From the NCBI GenBank assembly GCA_024741835.1, contig JAENRP010000016.1:67987-131986 (forward strand): a stretch of DNA of 64,000 bases, written 5' to 3'. Under the pieces are notes generated by a model, which was given only the letters and a program-made list of their open reading frames with translations, was not told the origin of the DNA and did not search any database. This document shows, in pieces, positions 33,906 through 45,462 of this stretch (position 1 is its first letter; the number at the start of each line of letters is the position of its first letter). The position numbers and the translations under genes are program-made. The stretch comes from Diplocarpon mali. Lineage: Eukaryota; Ascomycota; Leotiomycetes; Helotiales; Drepanopezizaceae.

Positions 33906-35285
33906 TAACTACTTCGCAGGCGCTACGGTTGTCTCGTTGTCGTCGCCACTCTCGTCCTCGGTCTCGTCCTCGGTCTCGTCCTCAGTCTCCGTCGTGACGG
34001 CCTTCTCTGTCTCCACCGGGTCGTAGATGGCCTTGATCCACGGCGATATGATGATCTTCCCGCTATCGTTGCGGATTACGAACTCACCAGCTAGTTCTAG
34101 TGTCATTATGTTGATGGTCTTCGCGATCTGGTCTGAGGTAGACCACTTCCTCTTGGTACCCTTGCATGATGAACACCTCGTCAATCTGATCGTCGTCTTC
34201 ATGAGGGGTGGGTCGGAGCATCCGTGTTTGTCGATCCACACGGTGTTCTTGGGCGTGTCGATAATGTCGCGCCCTAAGCTCTTGTATTCGTCGTAGGACG
34301 TGCACCCGACTCACTTCTCGTTCTTGTTCAGGCAGCAGCCGCACACTGCGAGATTGCCCTGGCACATGTCAGTGGTGTTACTGGGGATATGGTACTTGTT
34401 GTTGCAACTGGTGTCTAGTCGATGATGGTGTGGAGTTGTAGAACAGTGGCTTTTGTGTACCTTGTATGTCTCCACCATCGCAGATACGTCCTCCCTGGTG
34501 ATCATGGTGGTGAATCCCATCCACCTCAGCAACCAGTTGCCGAACCCCGTTCCCACCTTAGGCGACACCGACGAGAGGATCCTGTTCGCCAGTTCGATGG
34601 TCCTTCTGGTCCGCACCCGCGGGATGCATGACCACGACAACAAGCGTACCCGTCCTGCACCCTTCGACGGAGGCGTGAAGCACGACGAGATGAACCCGCG
34701 CTGGTAGGGAAGAAGTGATCTCAGTTCGATCTGGGGGTTCTCGTCGCTCCCGGAGAAGTCTCCCATGGACACTACCGAGTTGTCGTACATTAACCCCGGG
34801 AGGGTGTAGTGGCAATCGATCATCTCGGTCGGCTTGTACAAGTTCCTCCAGAAGTTGCTGTCGCCGCTGTGGTTCGCCGCTTCGATCGAGGCCACGTTGG
34901 TGTATGCCATGAGCGGCCCGTTGGTCGAATCGGGGATCGACGATAGGTACATAGGCATACTGGGCAGGTCTACCGGGGACAGGCCGTTCTTGTCCTTGGT
35001 TCTGGTGATCCACTTCAATCCCGGCTCGATGACTGAATCGACTCCGATCGATATCTGCGACACGTTGACGTGTGCGTACACAGGCTCGCAGACCTTGATC
35101 TTCGGATCATTGTCCTCGTCAATCTTCGACACCATCGTGGCGTGGCCGCAGATCGGGACCTGCATCGACATGGCATACATCTCCCCAGGCGTACTCTCGT
35201 TGATGTCAGTCTCGGGAGACTCGTTGGACAGCGGAACAACTCCTCCATCTTGTAGATATGACCTGGCAGTGTACCTGAAGGGGAG
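33906..35285 (-). pseudogene. Unidentified ~460-codon reading frame, GC-balanced, inside the LTR element
   Basis: On the minus strand a frame from about 35285 to the TAA at 33909 is broken once, by TGA at 34311-34313; on both sides the frame is the same. Its composition is balanced, unlike the AT-rich DNA around it. Visible features are scattered Cys pairs (for example NLAVCGCCLN and RCSSCKGT), a run PHHHR, an aromatic-rich middle with GFGNWLLRWMGF, and an acidic repetitive tail of Glu-Thr-Glu-Asp units. I recognise no family. A capsid or other structural protein captured from a virus, or a diverged host gene, is possible but not shown. It follows a copia gag-protease fragment without a frame break. 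Confidence 0.5.
33949..33990. repeat. 12-base tandem repeat in the acidic tail
   Basis: About three copies of CTCGTCCTCGGT encode the repeated Glu-Asp-Glu-Thr unit near the C-terminus of the unidentified frame. Confidence 0.8.
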
Positions 35286-36100
35286 CTGGTGTTCTAGATG
35301 AATGAAGGTGCCTGCGACGAGTAAGTCCTTCGAATTGAAGATGTGTGTGGCCGCGCAATTATCAAGGAGCGTGCTTAAGGAGAATAGGTGGCGATCGAGC
35401 TCCGAGAGGTAGTAGACGTTGAACGACTCTTTAAAAGCATTAAAAGCAGAGGGATCTATGAATGTAAAGATAAGTAAGGTCTTCCTCTTGCTTAAACTGT
35501 CCTTTTTCGAGGCTGAAGCCTCATCTCCTTTAAATTTGTCAATTGCTATTACCGCAATATCATTCTCCTTAAGCCATGTCCGGAGATTCCTGAATTGATC
35601 TCCCGAATGCAGCGCCACCCTAATTCTTAGGACTTCCTCTCGCGAAGGGAGAACCTTCAATTTATCCTTGCGCCCGTTTATGGCGTATAAAAGCTTCCGA
35701 TAGTCCTGCGGCTTTCAATAGCGCTTCGTAGAACCTCCACAAGGGCATTTTGGTCTGATTTCCCTTTTGAAGCTTGTGGAACGGCTTCGATAGGTACTCT
35801 CTAGAGCCTGGAAAGGGGCTTTAGCGTCTAAGAGAGACTCTCGAGTAGCAAAAACGGCTAGTCCCTTATTGTCGATAGCTCTATTAGATTCAATTCCCGC
35901 TAGGGCGCGGCTCAGTTGCATAGGGTCGTGCTTGCACGAGGTTCCTATTTGCTTATTAGTGATGATTTCCTCCTTTAGGCGAGTCGCCTAGCTTAGATTG
36001 ATCTTTACTATTCTAAGTCTCCTTGCGTATAAGGTACTCCTTCATTAGGATTTCGTACTCGTCCTTAATGTCCTTGAAAGAAGCCTGTGGAGGGGGAGCC
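35286..36100 (-). pseudogene. Copia-type retrotransposon gag/protease remnant
   Basis: Minus-strand translation gives a zinc-knuckle-like block KCPCGGSTKRY near 35720-35755, a charged spacer, and LLDNCAATHIFNSKDLLV near 35320-35375. The last is a retroviral-type aspartic protease active-site region of the fungal copia kind. An in-frame TGA at about 35716 separates the two, fitting transition damage. The upstream gag (to about 36.1 kb) can be followed only as short pieces. Coding direction is opposite to that suggested by the LTR-adjacent PBS and PPT, so this may be part of another, nested copia copy. No function remains likely. Confidence 0.65.
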
Positions 36101-37057
36101 TTCGACGGATCTCCCAGAGGAAAGCGGGCGTAAATCTGTTCAGCCGGAGTGGCTGCGTACTCTTCACAGGACCTCGCGTGCGCTACGCGGAGGTTGGCCG
36201 TTTCCAGTTCCTTGAGCTCCTGAATGGAGGGAGCTTGAGGCTCTATCTTTAGAATTAACTTGAATAGGAGTCTTGGATCGGCAATAATTGTGATATTATA
36301 GAGCTTGGCAAAGAATATGTATTTACTGAACCACTTAACCTAGGAGGCAGAGGTATTAAGGCGAGGCTCGGAGGTGCTTGAAGCGTCAGATATATCGAAT
36401 AGAGTCTGGAAAAGGTTGGGTTTATAAATATTCGTTGATTAAGGATGAAGGTCCTTTAAGTCGTTATTAAATACTCGAAATGTCGGTCAAGAGCTCAAAG
36501 GGCCCTTTAGCCAGTTATATGCGTAGAGAAAGCATCTTATAGTACTTATAGGACTTATAACTATAGTGCGGTCGGCTAGAGGGCCTTTATTAGGTCGCTT
36601 AAGAGGCTCGCTCAAGTGGAGGAAGATGATTGATTATATTATTATCTAATGTATATAAGGTTAAGAGACTTCGGAAAGAAAAGGAGGCTCCCCTGACTAA
36701 TCATAATCACGTGGAGAGTCTCCAGAATAAGTGGAGACTCCACCCATTCTGCACGACTGTTTACTAAAGAGGAAATCAATAAAAGAAGGCCATATAAAAG
36801 GAGGAAATCTATAAAAAGACTATATCAAAGAAGGAAACCTATAAGAAGATCATATAAAGAGAGAAAAGCTATGATATAACTAAGTCAGAGGTACTCTTAT
36901 ACTACAACGCACGTTTTTATACTACAGGGCGACTGAACTCCTTACAAGGGAGACGTAGGCGCCATATACTAGAAAGTATATTATAGGAGTTAATAAGGCC
37001 TAGACTATTTTAAAAAAAAAATGTATAGGGCGCTTTACTCTGAGTTTATAGAGCTTT

Positions 37058-37068
37058 GGAGTAGGGGG
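37058..37068 (+). other. Possible polypurine tract
   Basis: GGAGTAGGGGG ends two bases before the right LTR. Such a purine run primes plus-strand synthesis in LTR retroelements and supports plus orientation of the shell. Confidence 0.35.
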
Positions 37069-37070
37069 CG

Positions 37071-37180
37071 TGTTAGAATATACAAGGATTGGAGATTAAG
37101 GCTTATTTATATAAGCATACCTTGTATATATACTCCTGCAGCTCCATAAAACTCAGAATCTATACCTTTAGATTCTGTCA
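37071..37180. repeat. Right LTR
   Basis: Starts TGTTAGAATATA and ends TAGATTCTGTCA with intact TG..CA termini. It contains TATATA motifs. GCTTT follows at 37181-37185. Confidence 0.88.
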
Positions 37181-37185
37181 GCTTT

Positions 37186-39000
37186 TGTATTAAAAAGTAG
37201 TTCTATTTTATCTTTCTCCAGCAATCAGACAGCTTTGAAAATTTATCTTGGCTTTGGTGCTTTTTTATTTCTATTAATGGGATGCGAGATTAAGATCTCT
37301 TTATATAAACACATATGACATTATTAGTTGATGATCTCCGAAATCACGTCCAGTCTAGCTTCGCTTATCTTATCAGAAAAAGCGGTGTTATGCGACTTAC
37401 TCATACTTCACTTTATGATTCATTGATGAACCAATATTTAAATCAATCCCAGAATACTCTGATAAACAGCTTTCAGATCTAGGAGAGCATTGATTCGTTA
37501 TAATGATAATATTTACTTCTGATTTTAAATAAATTTCAAGCGAAATGGATACCTTGTGGTGTAAAAGAGGCGTTTAATTAAATCATTTGGCGGCGACAGA
37601 TATAATCTCCACCGTTGACTGACGAGTAATAAGGATTGTTGAGCTATATCCAATATTTGAATATGCATCTGGAACCTGATTCAATTGTAAGCTGGCTTCT
37701 TTAGATATTCACGGCACTGGTACTACTTCTTGAAAGCTTGAAGCCGCTGCATAACATATACACAGAGGTTCGTTGCAATCATCATCTTTTCAAAAAGGCA
37801 TTTTCAGAAGCTCAGTGACTACAGAGCAAATAATGTCTTTAATATTCAAATGTTACATTTTATATTACGCGTTTGTATGTACTCGTGGTTAATTAGCAAA
37901 TACTTTTGCGTGTATCACCGCGGAGTGTTGCATAGAAAAAGCCAGTAATTTTAGATCTGCTGTACATAAGCTCGCTGCCCAAGAAATCACTCCATTCAAA
38001 CCTTGCTTTTATTTCCAAGATTTAGCTCATATAACCAGTCTATGTTCTGGATTAATGAAACCACAAACAGAAACCGCGAGTCGAGGAGCTTTTTAATGTC
38101 ATTAAGAGTTAATACCTCTTATTCAATTCAAGACACCTGCAGGGGACTTCCAGAAAACACAGAAGGCTAGACGGACTCTCATCGGAGTCAGAATTGATAT
38201 CCGAGGTCAGCATTGCGACAAGATAATCGATGTTTTCCAGCTATTTGCATAGAGATTATCGACAATAGCACCTCTGCTCAAAGTGCCAGACCAAATAGCC
38301 AGGGTGCACAACGCAACCTCGAGGATCCAGACCTTGCTGTTTTCAAACTTCTTAGAAAAATTCATAATTTGGTGAGACCAGATTTTCAGCAGTGATATGG
38401 TAAAGAACCCGAGAGATTTGCTCGACTGAGCGATGAGTATGCAGGGGGGGAATGAGATATGGAACAGCATATCAACAAAGATTATGCTATAGAACGTATG
38501 TCTAGAACTACGGGTGGTAATAGTATTATTCTTGGCTATAATTAACGAGTTAATGCTTCCAGCTGACCTAAGAAGGTCTTGAGTATCAAATGAAGCGCGA
38601 AGAGAGGTGGAAGCTTTACACGACTACAAATGGAAGCGAATGTCTTGCTACATGATTAGGAAAATTACGAATATCACAGTGAGGCTTGTTCCATAATCAT
38701 TAAAACGATAATGATGATACTTTTTGTTACAGCACTTGGAGCTCAAAGGTGGCTCTGCTGTTAATCCTCAAATGTTAAAGTCCCAGGTCGGCGGCGGGGC
38801 GTTATGCTCAACTTCCGGCAGCCTCCCTTCTAATACTGCTTGCTTGATCCGCACTACTTAGGCAAGGTACCTGAGATAAATAGATCACTTTTCAATCACA
38901 GAGCTTCAGCCTCTTCTCACGTGGCTATTCATGTTGGACTGCACTAGCCTGCTTAATTGAATCGCGTTCGATCGCGAATATCCTTAGATTGCATATCTGA
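37186..39000. other. AT-rich gene-free stretch
   Basis: Long AT-rich DNA next to the LTR element with stops in all frames. It may be RIP-affected repeat DNA too old to classify. I see no gene. Confidence 0.55.
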
Positions 39001-40256
39001 TGCCTTCCACGAAGATTGAGAGCGCGAACATGTCCAGGAGCTTTAATAAATTGGGCTCGCCATCTAAGTAGACTTCAGTATTCAACACAGGCATATCTGA
39101 AGTCAAGATTGCCGATGTACAATACTCGTAGGGACAACATGAACCTCGGATTGCAGAAGAATATGCGAGATGCCACAAAGTATTCTTCCATGAGAAGGGC
39201 ATCTTTATGGATCGACTTCGGCAGACACAGAGCAACGTGACTCTTGAAGAAGAAGTACGGGCAGATATTCAAAGAGCAGATAAGTTGTACAAAGAGAAAC
39301 TGGCGCAGCTTCACAAGAAACTTGCCACAGATCATACAAAAAAGGTGAAAGTTGGGTAGAGAGAGCGCGACAAGGATAAACGGGAGCCAGGGAAGCTTCA
39401 TGGCGAGCCTCGTCTATTGAGACTTGTGAATGAGAAGCTCAAAGTAGAGGCTTTGTCTTTCAGAAATACGGCTACTGCGGCCCTCGCGGCAAGGGCTTCT
39501 AGACAAGTAAAACAGAGCTCTATAAGTCGAAATCACAACACTGCAGGCTTTCATTGACAATCGGAAATCATCAATCGAGCTTCTTCAGTATGACCAAAAC
39601 GAAATCGAGAAACCTCTCGAATTAGCAAGATCCAAATTTTTAGAGAAGAGGCAGGAATATAGAGAGTGTGAAGCTGAATCGACTGGGAGCTGGCTCTCCT
39701 GGTGCCGCAAGCCTCTTGATCAAGACACCGCCGCCACACTTTTGAGAGAAGAACTCGAGGCAAGCCAGAACAACGCAAAGATCTAGGAAGATATAATACA
39801 GATCTCTTGAAGTCGAAAATTTTGTGTCTTGAAGGTGAAATAGATATGAATGCACCGCTCGTTATGATTAAAATTAGTATTCGCCGGGGTTATATGGTGC
39901 TAGTCTTCGAAAATCCGGGTCAAGGACAGTACGGAGAAGTCTCTCGTGGCAATAAACCCTAATTCTGCTCGTGTGAAGAACTACTTAGACAATATCGCTG
40001 TGTTCATGACTGGATATTTGTCACCGAATGACGGTGGGGAGTATTCCAGCGCAACCTACGGCATAGATGTCGATATTTATACAAGAATCGAAGATCAGAT
40101 CATTCAAGCATCGGGGTCGGAACTTGTACAAATGGAAGTCTCAAAGAATTTCATACTCGACTGGGAACACATAGGAGCCCGGAGGCTAATTGACTAAATA
40201 TTCGATGTTGGTGGCTATCCAAGCTTAGAGTACACCATCGAAGACGCAATAATGTA
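39001..40256 (+). pseudogene. Degraded coiled-coil gene, paralog of the 45.5 kb pseudogene
   Basis: Plus-strand frames alternate, with stops and shifts, but translate as Lys/Glu/Gln/Leu-rich helical pieces such as ADKLYKEKLAQLHKKLATD. Near the end a globular-looking block contains GYMVLVFENPGQ and GYLSPNDGGEYSSATYG. The latter aligns without gaps with MGILSEETDGSIFRERYG in the pseudogene at 45463-46772 (A, F, G, L, S, G, Y and G are shared over 27 positions). I count at least four frame breaks or stops. It is best read as an old, inactive copy of the same coiled-coil family. Confidence 0.55.
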
Positions 40257-40781
40257 GGAAATTCGCTGAGTGAATTAGAGGAACTTATGGTAATGCTAAG
40301 TGGCTCGCTTTCGCCAATCATAGATTGGTTGTGAAATTCTGAGCATCGAGCTTCAACAAGGATTTGAAACTGAAGATTATTAAATTTTTTCCTTTTGATG
40401 TCTGGTGGATATGTTGACTTCTCATTACTCTTTGTAGCCTCTCTATCATGAGTAGTTTCATTGTAGAAGCAAAAGCCAATAATGATCAAGTGCATTTGTT
40501 TCTAATCAAATTTTCACAATGTTGTGAAGTTATGTGCTGACTTAAGCCAGCTACTTGGTTTTGGGCTAGAGGGTTCGCTTGATGTAAACAAAGCCGATAT
40601 GATAGCGCGTCACCTCAACTTCCAACTCGATTGCGAAGCCTCAACAACAAAACCTCGACACCCTGGAAACAACCACGGTGCTCTGCAGCTAGGAGAAGCT
40701 CACACTCGTACGGTGGCAGGGTAAGTTGGTATACTCTCCCCTGTCTGCTAGGAAATAAACGCGTTTTCTGAACACTTTAGC
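40257..40781. other. Leader region of the 891-aa gene
   Basis: About 0.5 kb holds the likely promoter and 5' UTR. A GTAAGT donor at 40721 and a CTAG acceptor near 40750 suggest a UTR intron. A short frame at 40524-40724 ends at this donor and may be leader only. Confidence 0.4.
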
Positions 40782-43700
40782 ATGAGTAGTAGCCTGTCGA
40801 GAGTCATACCTACCAGGATGTCTACATACGAAGAAGAGGGAGGTAGCAGCGCGCTACCTGAAGGTGAGACCCTTATCAGATCGCTGTCGAATTGCAATTG
40901 ATCTTATCTCAGGACTTCAAGAACACGTGCCTCTCAATGAAACATCAACCAAAGAATTAGTACCTGATTCTCAACTCATCAGATCGCTCCAACAGCAGAA
41001 CGAGAAGCTGCGAAGAGATATTAAGACATCTAATACCCAGCTTTCGCTGATCCGAAGCCAGAAGACGGCTGCCGCAGCTGCGCACAAAATAGAGCTGGAG
41101 AAAAGCATTCTGCAGCAGACGAAAATGGCCTCAAGAGCGAAGAAGAACACATACGACTTGATCTCTAACCACGAGGCAGAAATTAAGTCGATGAATAAGC
41201 AGCTCGAAGACGCTGGCAAAGAAATCACTGCTGCTAATCTCGCGGTCGAGACCTTGAGCAAAGACCTAAATGTTGAGAAAAGAAAGGTCAAAAACTTGAC
41301 TGCCTCACTTCTGGCTATTCAACTCCAGGTAGAGAAGGTTGACCAGATCTTCGAAGCTCCGACATTAAACGCCAATGAGGCTGGAAATATGCCCAAGGAT
41401 CCGCAGTGGTATGGTGAGCGTATGCTTGATTGGGCCAGCAGAATGTGCGAGACAGGACTCCAATACGAGGGATTGATTGAACATGTCCGGGAATATGAAG
41501 AATCTTCTGCGCAAGAAAACCAGACAATTCGAGCCAAAAGTTTCCGTCAGTATACATCCTCATTCTATTCAAGATTATTGATACTTCAAGTACAGTGACT
41601 GTCTTGAAAACAAATATACTAATGATCTGTATACAGTTGAACAACGTCGATACTTAGAAGACTGTCTTTATGCTATTTTCGGAGTGTTTGAAATCTCCCC
41701 GAGCGATACATGTAGACAATATGCGAAGAGAAAAGCAACCGAGACGATCGCAGCACAAATGGCAAAGCATTTCAGCCCAGACGACTTGAAGTCGTTGGTA
41801 CTTCGCGAGGTTGCGGGAATAGAAGAGGTTGTCGAAGTAAAGACTGCGGTAGCAGCGGGAACCCCAAGAGACCCCGCAGCGACGACTCAACTACAAGATA
41901 CCCCTTCGAAAGTACAAAATTCCTCAGCGAAAGGACACCTTACAGTGACGTCTACCGAGACTCAAGCAAAAGAAACTCCGAATCTACCACAAGGCACAAC
42001 CTCAAGATCGCGAAATGTCTCTGCAAAGAACCCCCCAGCGGTAGTAGTCGCAAAATCACAAGCAAGCCAGACTCCTGACCAAGTCAAGGCTACTCCTTCA
42101 GAGGTGCAATCGGCATCTTCAGAGACAACTCGCTCAACGACGCCTGCGCAGCCTTCAGCCACCAAGGCCTCAACTCAATCACAGGAGACCCATTCCAAGG
42201 AAGATGGCAAATCAAAGACCCCCAGAACTTCTGCTGGCCCGAACCCTAACCAATCAAAGCATACTCCCAACATGGTTACGCTGCGGACTGCTCCAGCTCA
42301 AAGTCAAGTAGGCAAGAAATGTGTACATACTCAGGGTTCTCCATCTAGAGGAAATGCTTCGTCGACACCCACAGCAGCCAGAGCCCCTGCAAAAGTAAAC
42401 GCAGTCAACCATGTAAGTATCTCCGCTGACAGACTTGACACGATCAATACTGCCCTGAATTTGGTGAAAAGAAATGACTACCCCAAATAATCAGGAATAA
42501 TGGAGCTAGCCTTGCTAACTCTGTTATCTTTCTCAGGATGAGCATCACCGTGCTGCTGAATATGCTGCAAGTTGCATAGCTCATGATTATACGCTAAGCG
42601 GCCGAAAGCCTAGTGAGGCTCACGAACTCGTCGCTAGGCACAAATTGGATGGGGAGCTTGTAGAATCATCGGAAATCAGCAAAATGTTGAAAAAAAAGGG
42701 TACCGATGAGGCTTGCCGTCTGTTCAAAGAGCTCGTCAAGGCCAAGCTTGAATATCATAACGAGTGTAAGAAGAGCCAGGCCCTGGATGACAAGCTTTCT
42801 AAGACTCGGCAAATCTTGAGAGATGCGAACACGAAGTGCCCAAATGATAGTGAGTACTTTTCAGTTTTTCGTCTCAGAACAGTTCCAAAAGAACTGTCCT
42901 CCAAAAGCTGCATCGAGACACACTCCCCACGTCCTGACTCAATTCTGGAACCCTGGAACGTCACTGGGAGAGAAAAAGCTGACTTTAACTTCCAGTGCGG
43001 TCGCCACACAAGGCGGATTCGAGTTGCCCCAGCTGCGCCCAGCTCATGAAGATGTACGACGAGCTCGAACTGAAAAACCAAAAATTTTTCGGGACAGACA
43101 CGCATGCATCCGCGATCAACAGAAATCCCGAGGAGAAATGCAAAGGATGCGTTCAGCTTCAAGAGCAGCTCAAGGCGGCCAAGAAGGAGATTTGCGATCT
43201 AAAGCCGGCTGTACAGCTCGGTATCCTCGTCCGACTCAATTTCATGGACCGAGTCCGAGCCGCCGTGCAGGGTGTCGAGCGCAGCGAGTTCGCCCGCCGC
43301 GAGATGCTCAGAGCCATTACCGCCAATGGCATCCTCGACGATTGGGTCCTTGACCGCATCAACACGGAGGAGTACAAGGAGGATCGCCCGATGCGTGACT
43401 TGGCGGGTATGTTTGTGCACATCTATGGCTGTGGCCCGGGAGGCGAGTACGCGTCGCTGCCAGAGATGGTGCGGGCGACTATCGAGTGCCGGGCGAATGT
43501 CTTGTTCGCAGAGGATCTTCCGGAGACTTCCGAAGTCGACGTTCTCCGCGCCGCCCACGAGAAGCTGTGCCAGAAGCTGATGTCCAGATACTCGAAGTTC
43601 TTGGCCGGCAAGACCCCTCTGTTCGAGGCTAACCCCAACCATTGGTTCCTGCTGGATAGATTGGAGTGGCTGACCGACGAGATATTGGAGTTTGAAGAGG

Positions 43701-43918
43701 CGACTAGCTGGGAGACATTCGTGCAGTTCATGGTATGTTCGCTCGAATAATGACCGCACGGACGATGCTAACATGTTTTGTAGGAGAAAGACGGCATGAA
43801 CCCTAAAGTTGACATCCCATTGAACCGAAGAGCGGAGAAGGAGAATACTGAATTCGGTTTCGTTGTTGAATTAGATCAACGCAAGTCTAAGCCCTTGTCA
43901 GACGTGGCGCACACTTGA
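40782..43918 (+). CDS. Coiled-coil/Ser-Thr-rich protein with a CxxC...CxxC motif, lineage-specific, unknown function
   Basis: Six exons (40782-40863, 40913-41545, 41637-42412, 42537-42849, 42996-43732, 43784-43918) join without a stop into 891 residues; all five introns have GT..AG ends and keep frame, strong evidence for a functional gene. Residues about 30-180 form a Lys/Glu/Gln/Leu coiled coil. A Ser/Thr/Pro/Gln-rich disordered linker follows, about 285-495. A second helical region leads to Cys612-x2-Cys615 and Cys650-x2-Cys653, which could bind zinc. The C-terminal 230 residues look globular and helical, with GILVRLNFMDRVRAAVQG and HWFLLDRLEWLTDEILEFEE. I recognise no family. Two wrecked coiled-coil genes flank it, which suggests a locally expanded, fast-evolving family. 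Confidence 0.75.
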
Positions 43919-45462
43919 TTAAGCGGATGGGTTGATCTGGTACAAATGATTCACATGGCAACTTGCCCTTGTGAGCGAGAAAAATGCCATCCTGGACACC
44001 TCTGCTGGGTAAGTACTTGGAAAGTGTAGATTAGTAGCAATGTACAATATCTATTTCCACCTGCTGCACATTGTTAACATTAACATGGTGTTTGTAAAGG
44101 GGCTCGGTAAAGCGTGCCAAGCTCACACCGACTTGATGAACTCACGTCGCGATTCTTCACAACACCAAGCACCACCAACGGAGACCAGCGCTCTCTAATA
44201 GCTCTGGCTGTGCAATACATTAGAGATACAGAGGAGAGAAGACGGTTCCTGGGAATGCGAATTCTATCATGTCAGCGGCATCTCAGGCGGCGTTCTCGAA
44301 ACCCGAACACAACAAGTACGTGACTGAACGACACAGGGTTGGGAGCAGCAACGCAGCGAACACGTCCTACTGAAATTTATACTTACACCTCTCCGTACTG
44401 ACTATTACTATTCTTCGCGGAATCCAGTGATACGAAGCAAGGATGGAGGATTTTCCGTGCCAGGTCTATAGGATGGCCGGTAGCGAGTGTGATAACGTAG
44501 ATAATGGCACCAGTTCCCACAACGGAGAGAATCCGGGAACAATCCGGGAGCAGAGATCGCAGGTTAAGTTTTTGGTTGGCGAAATCCCAAGACTCAGATG
44601 TTGTGATTTACGAAAAGGCGTAGTATTCCGAGTGTTCATCTATCGCCTTAACATTCTGGCTCTGGAATCAAATCATCTCGGTACCCAGTGATGTATTGAG
44701 AGAAGCTCTAGGTCTGGGCGAGCTTAGATATGCCAGTGCCGAGTGTCCAAGCGGGCGTTTGCTGATACTTGAGGCAGTTGAGGGCCTTGGGTATGTCGTA
44801 GAGCTTCAGTCTCCAAAATCCACTGGAGAGTTGGATAGAGGCAGGTTTCTCATGCTGTGCCCGCGTGCGTCTTGGTGAACGCGCCCGTACCGCTGTACTG
44901 GAAGCGGATAGGTGCACCGGGAGTTTAAAAGGCTATTGGAACGGTAAGATTCAGTATCTGAATATCTGATGAGCTTAGGGACTAGTACACAATATCCATG
45001 CATTCAAGCAACCCTCTGAAAACAGTCACGCATTACAAGTGAAATTCGACGTCGAAAACTAAGACGAGACGCCCCACTGGATCGCACACCGAGGTTCCTT
45101 TTGGCTGTGAAGACAAAAGCCTGGCTGGTGTTAGAGTCAGGTGTTATTGACTCGCTGCGCGTAAGGTAATGCACGTGGCAAGTCACCTGCTCCCGAGAAC
45201 CGTTTACCTATATCCGAGAACTGAAGCGGCAGAGTAGAAGGCTACCACCGTAACTTCCCCTTCTTGGCCAATCTCGCCTCTCAGGCTCATCATTACACGC
45301 GACTGTCGTTCCTGCGGGGGGCACAAAAAATTGCTGGAACCGTTGGACGGCCAGCGAGCAATAACACGGACTGAGTTGAGCAGTCTTGGGCAACTACGCG
45401 CCACAGGACAATCGCCTGAACCTCGAGGCTCGTAAATCCGACACACACCATGATGCCCCTTA
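43919..45462. other. Intergenic 1.5 kb between coiled-coil loci
   Basis: Short open frames only (for example 44114-44323 and 44443-44691), none with domain content. They may be decayed exons. No supportable gene. Confidence 0.45.

Larger units (their letters stand above)
31545..37180. mobile_element. LTR-flanked element, 5.6 kb, nested and degraded
   Basis: Two LTRs of about 106 and 110 bases (31545-31650 and 37071-37180) bound the element, with a perfect 5-base GCTTT target duplication outside. Between them lie RIP-like AT-rich DNA, a foldback element carrying a solo-LTR-like insertion, a copia-type gag-protease remnant on the minus strand, and an unidentified reading frame. TAGTAGCAATACC just after the left LTR resembles a decayed initiator-Met primer-binding site, and GGAGTAGGGGG just before the right LTR resembles a polypurine tract, which suggests plus orientation for the shell. 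I could not find a full integrase, reverse transcriptase or RNase H, so the element is non-autonomous or rearranged. Confidence 0.85.

Noticed and set aside
33909..34241. Separate small gene with acidic tail
   Set aside because: It is in the same frame as the upstream part and only separated from it by one stop codon, so it is better treated as the end of one interrupted frame.
31545..37180. Possible CRISPR-like or satellite array in the repeat-rich block
   Set aside because: The repeats are two tandem 270-base units, two LTRs and one palindrome; there is no regular repeat-spacer pattern, and the genome is eukaryotic.
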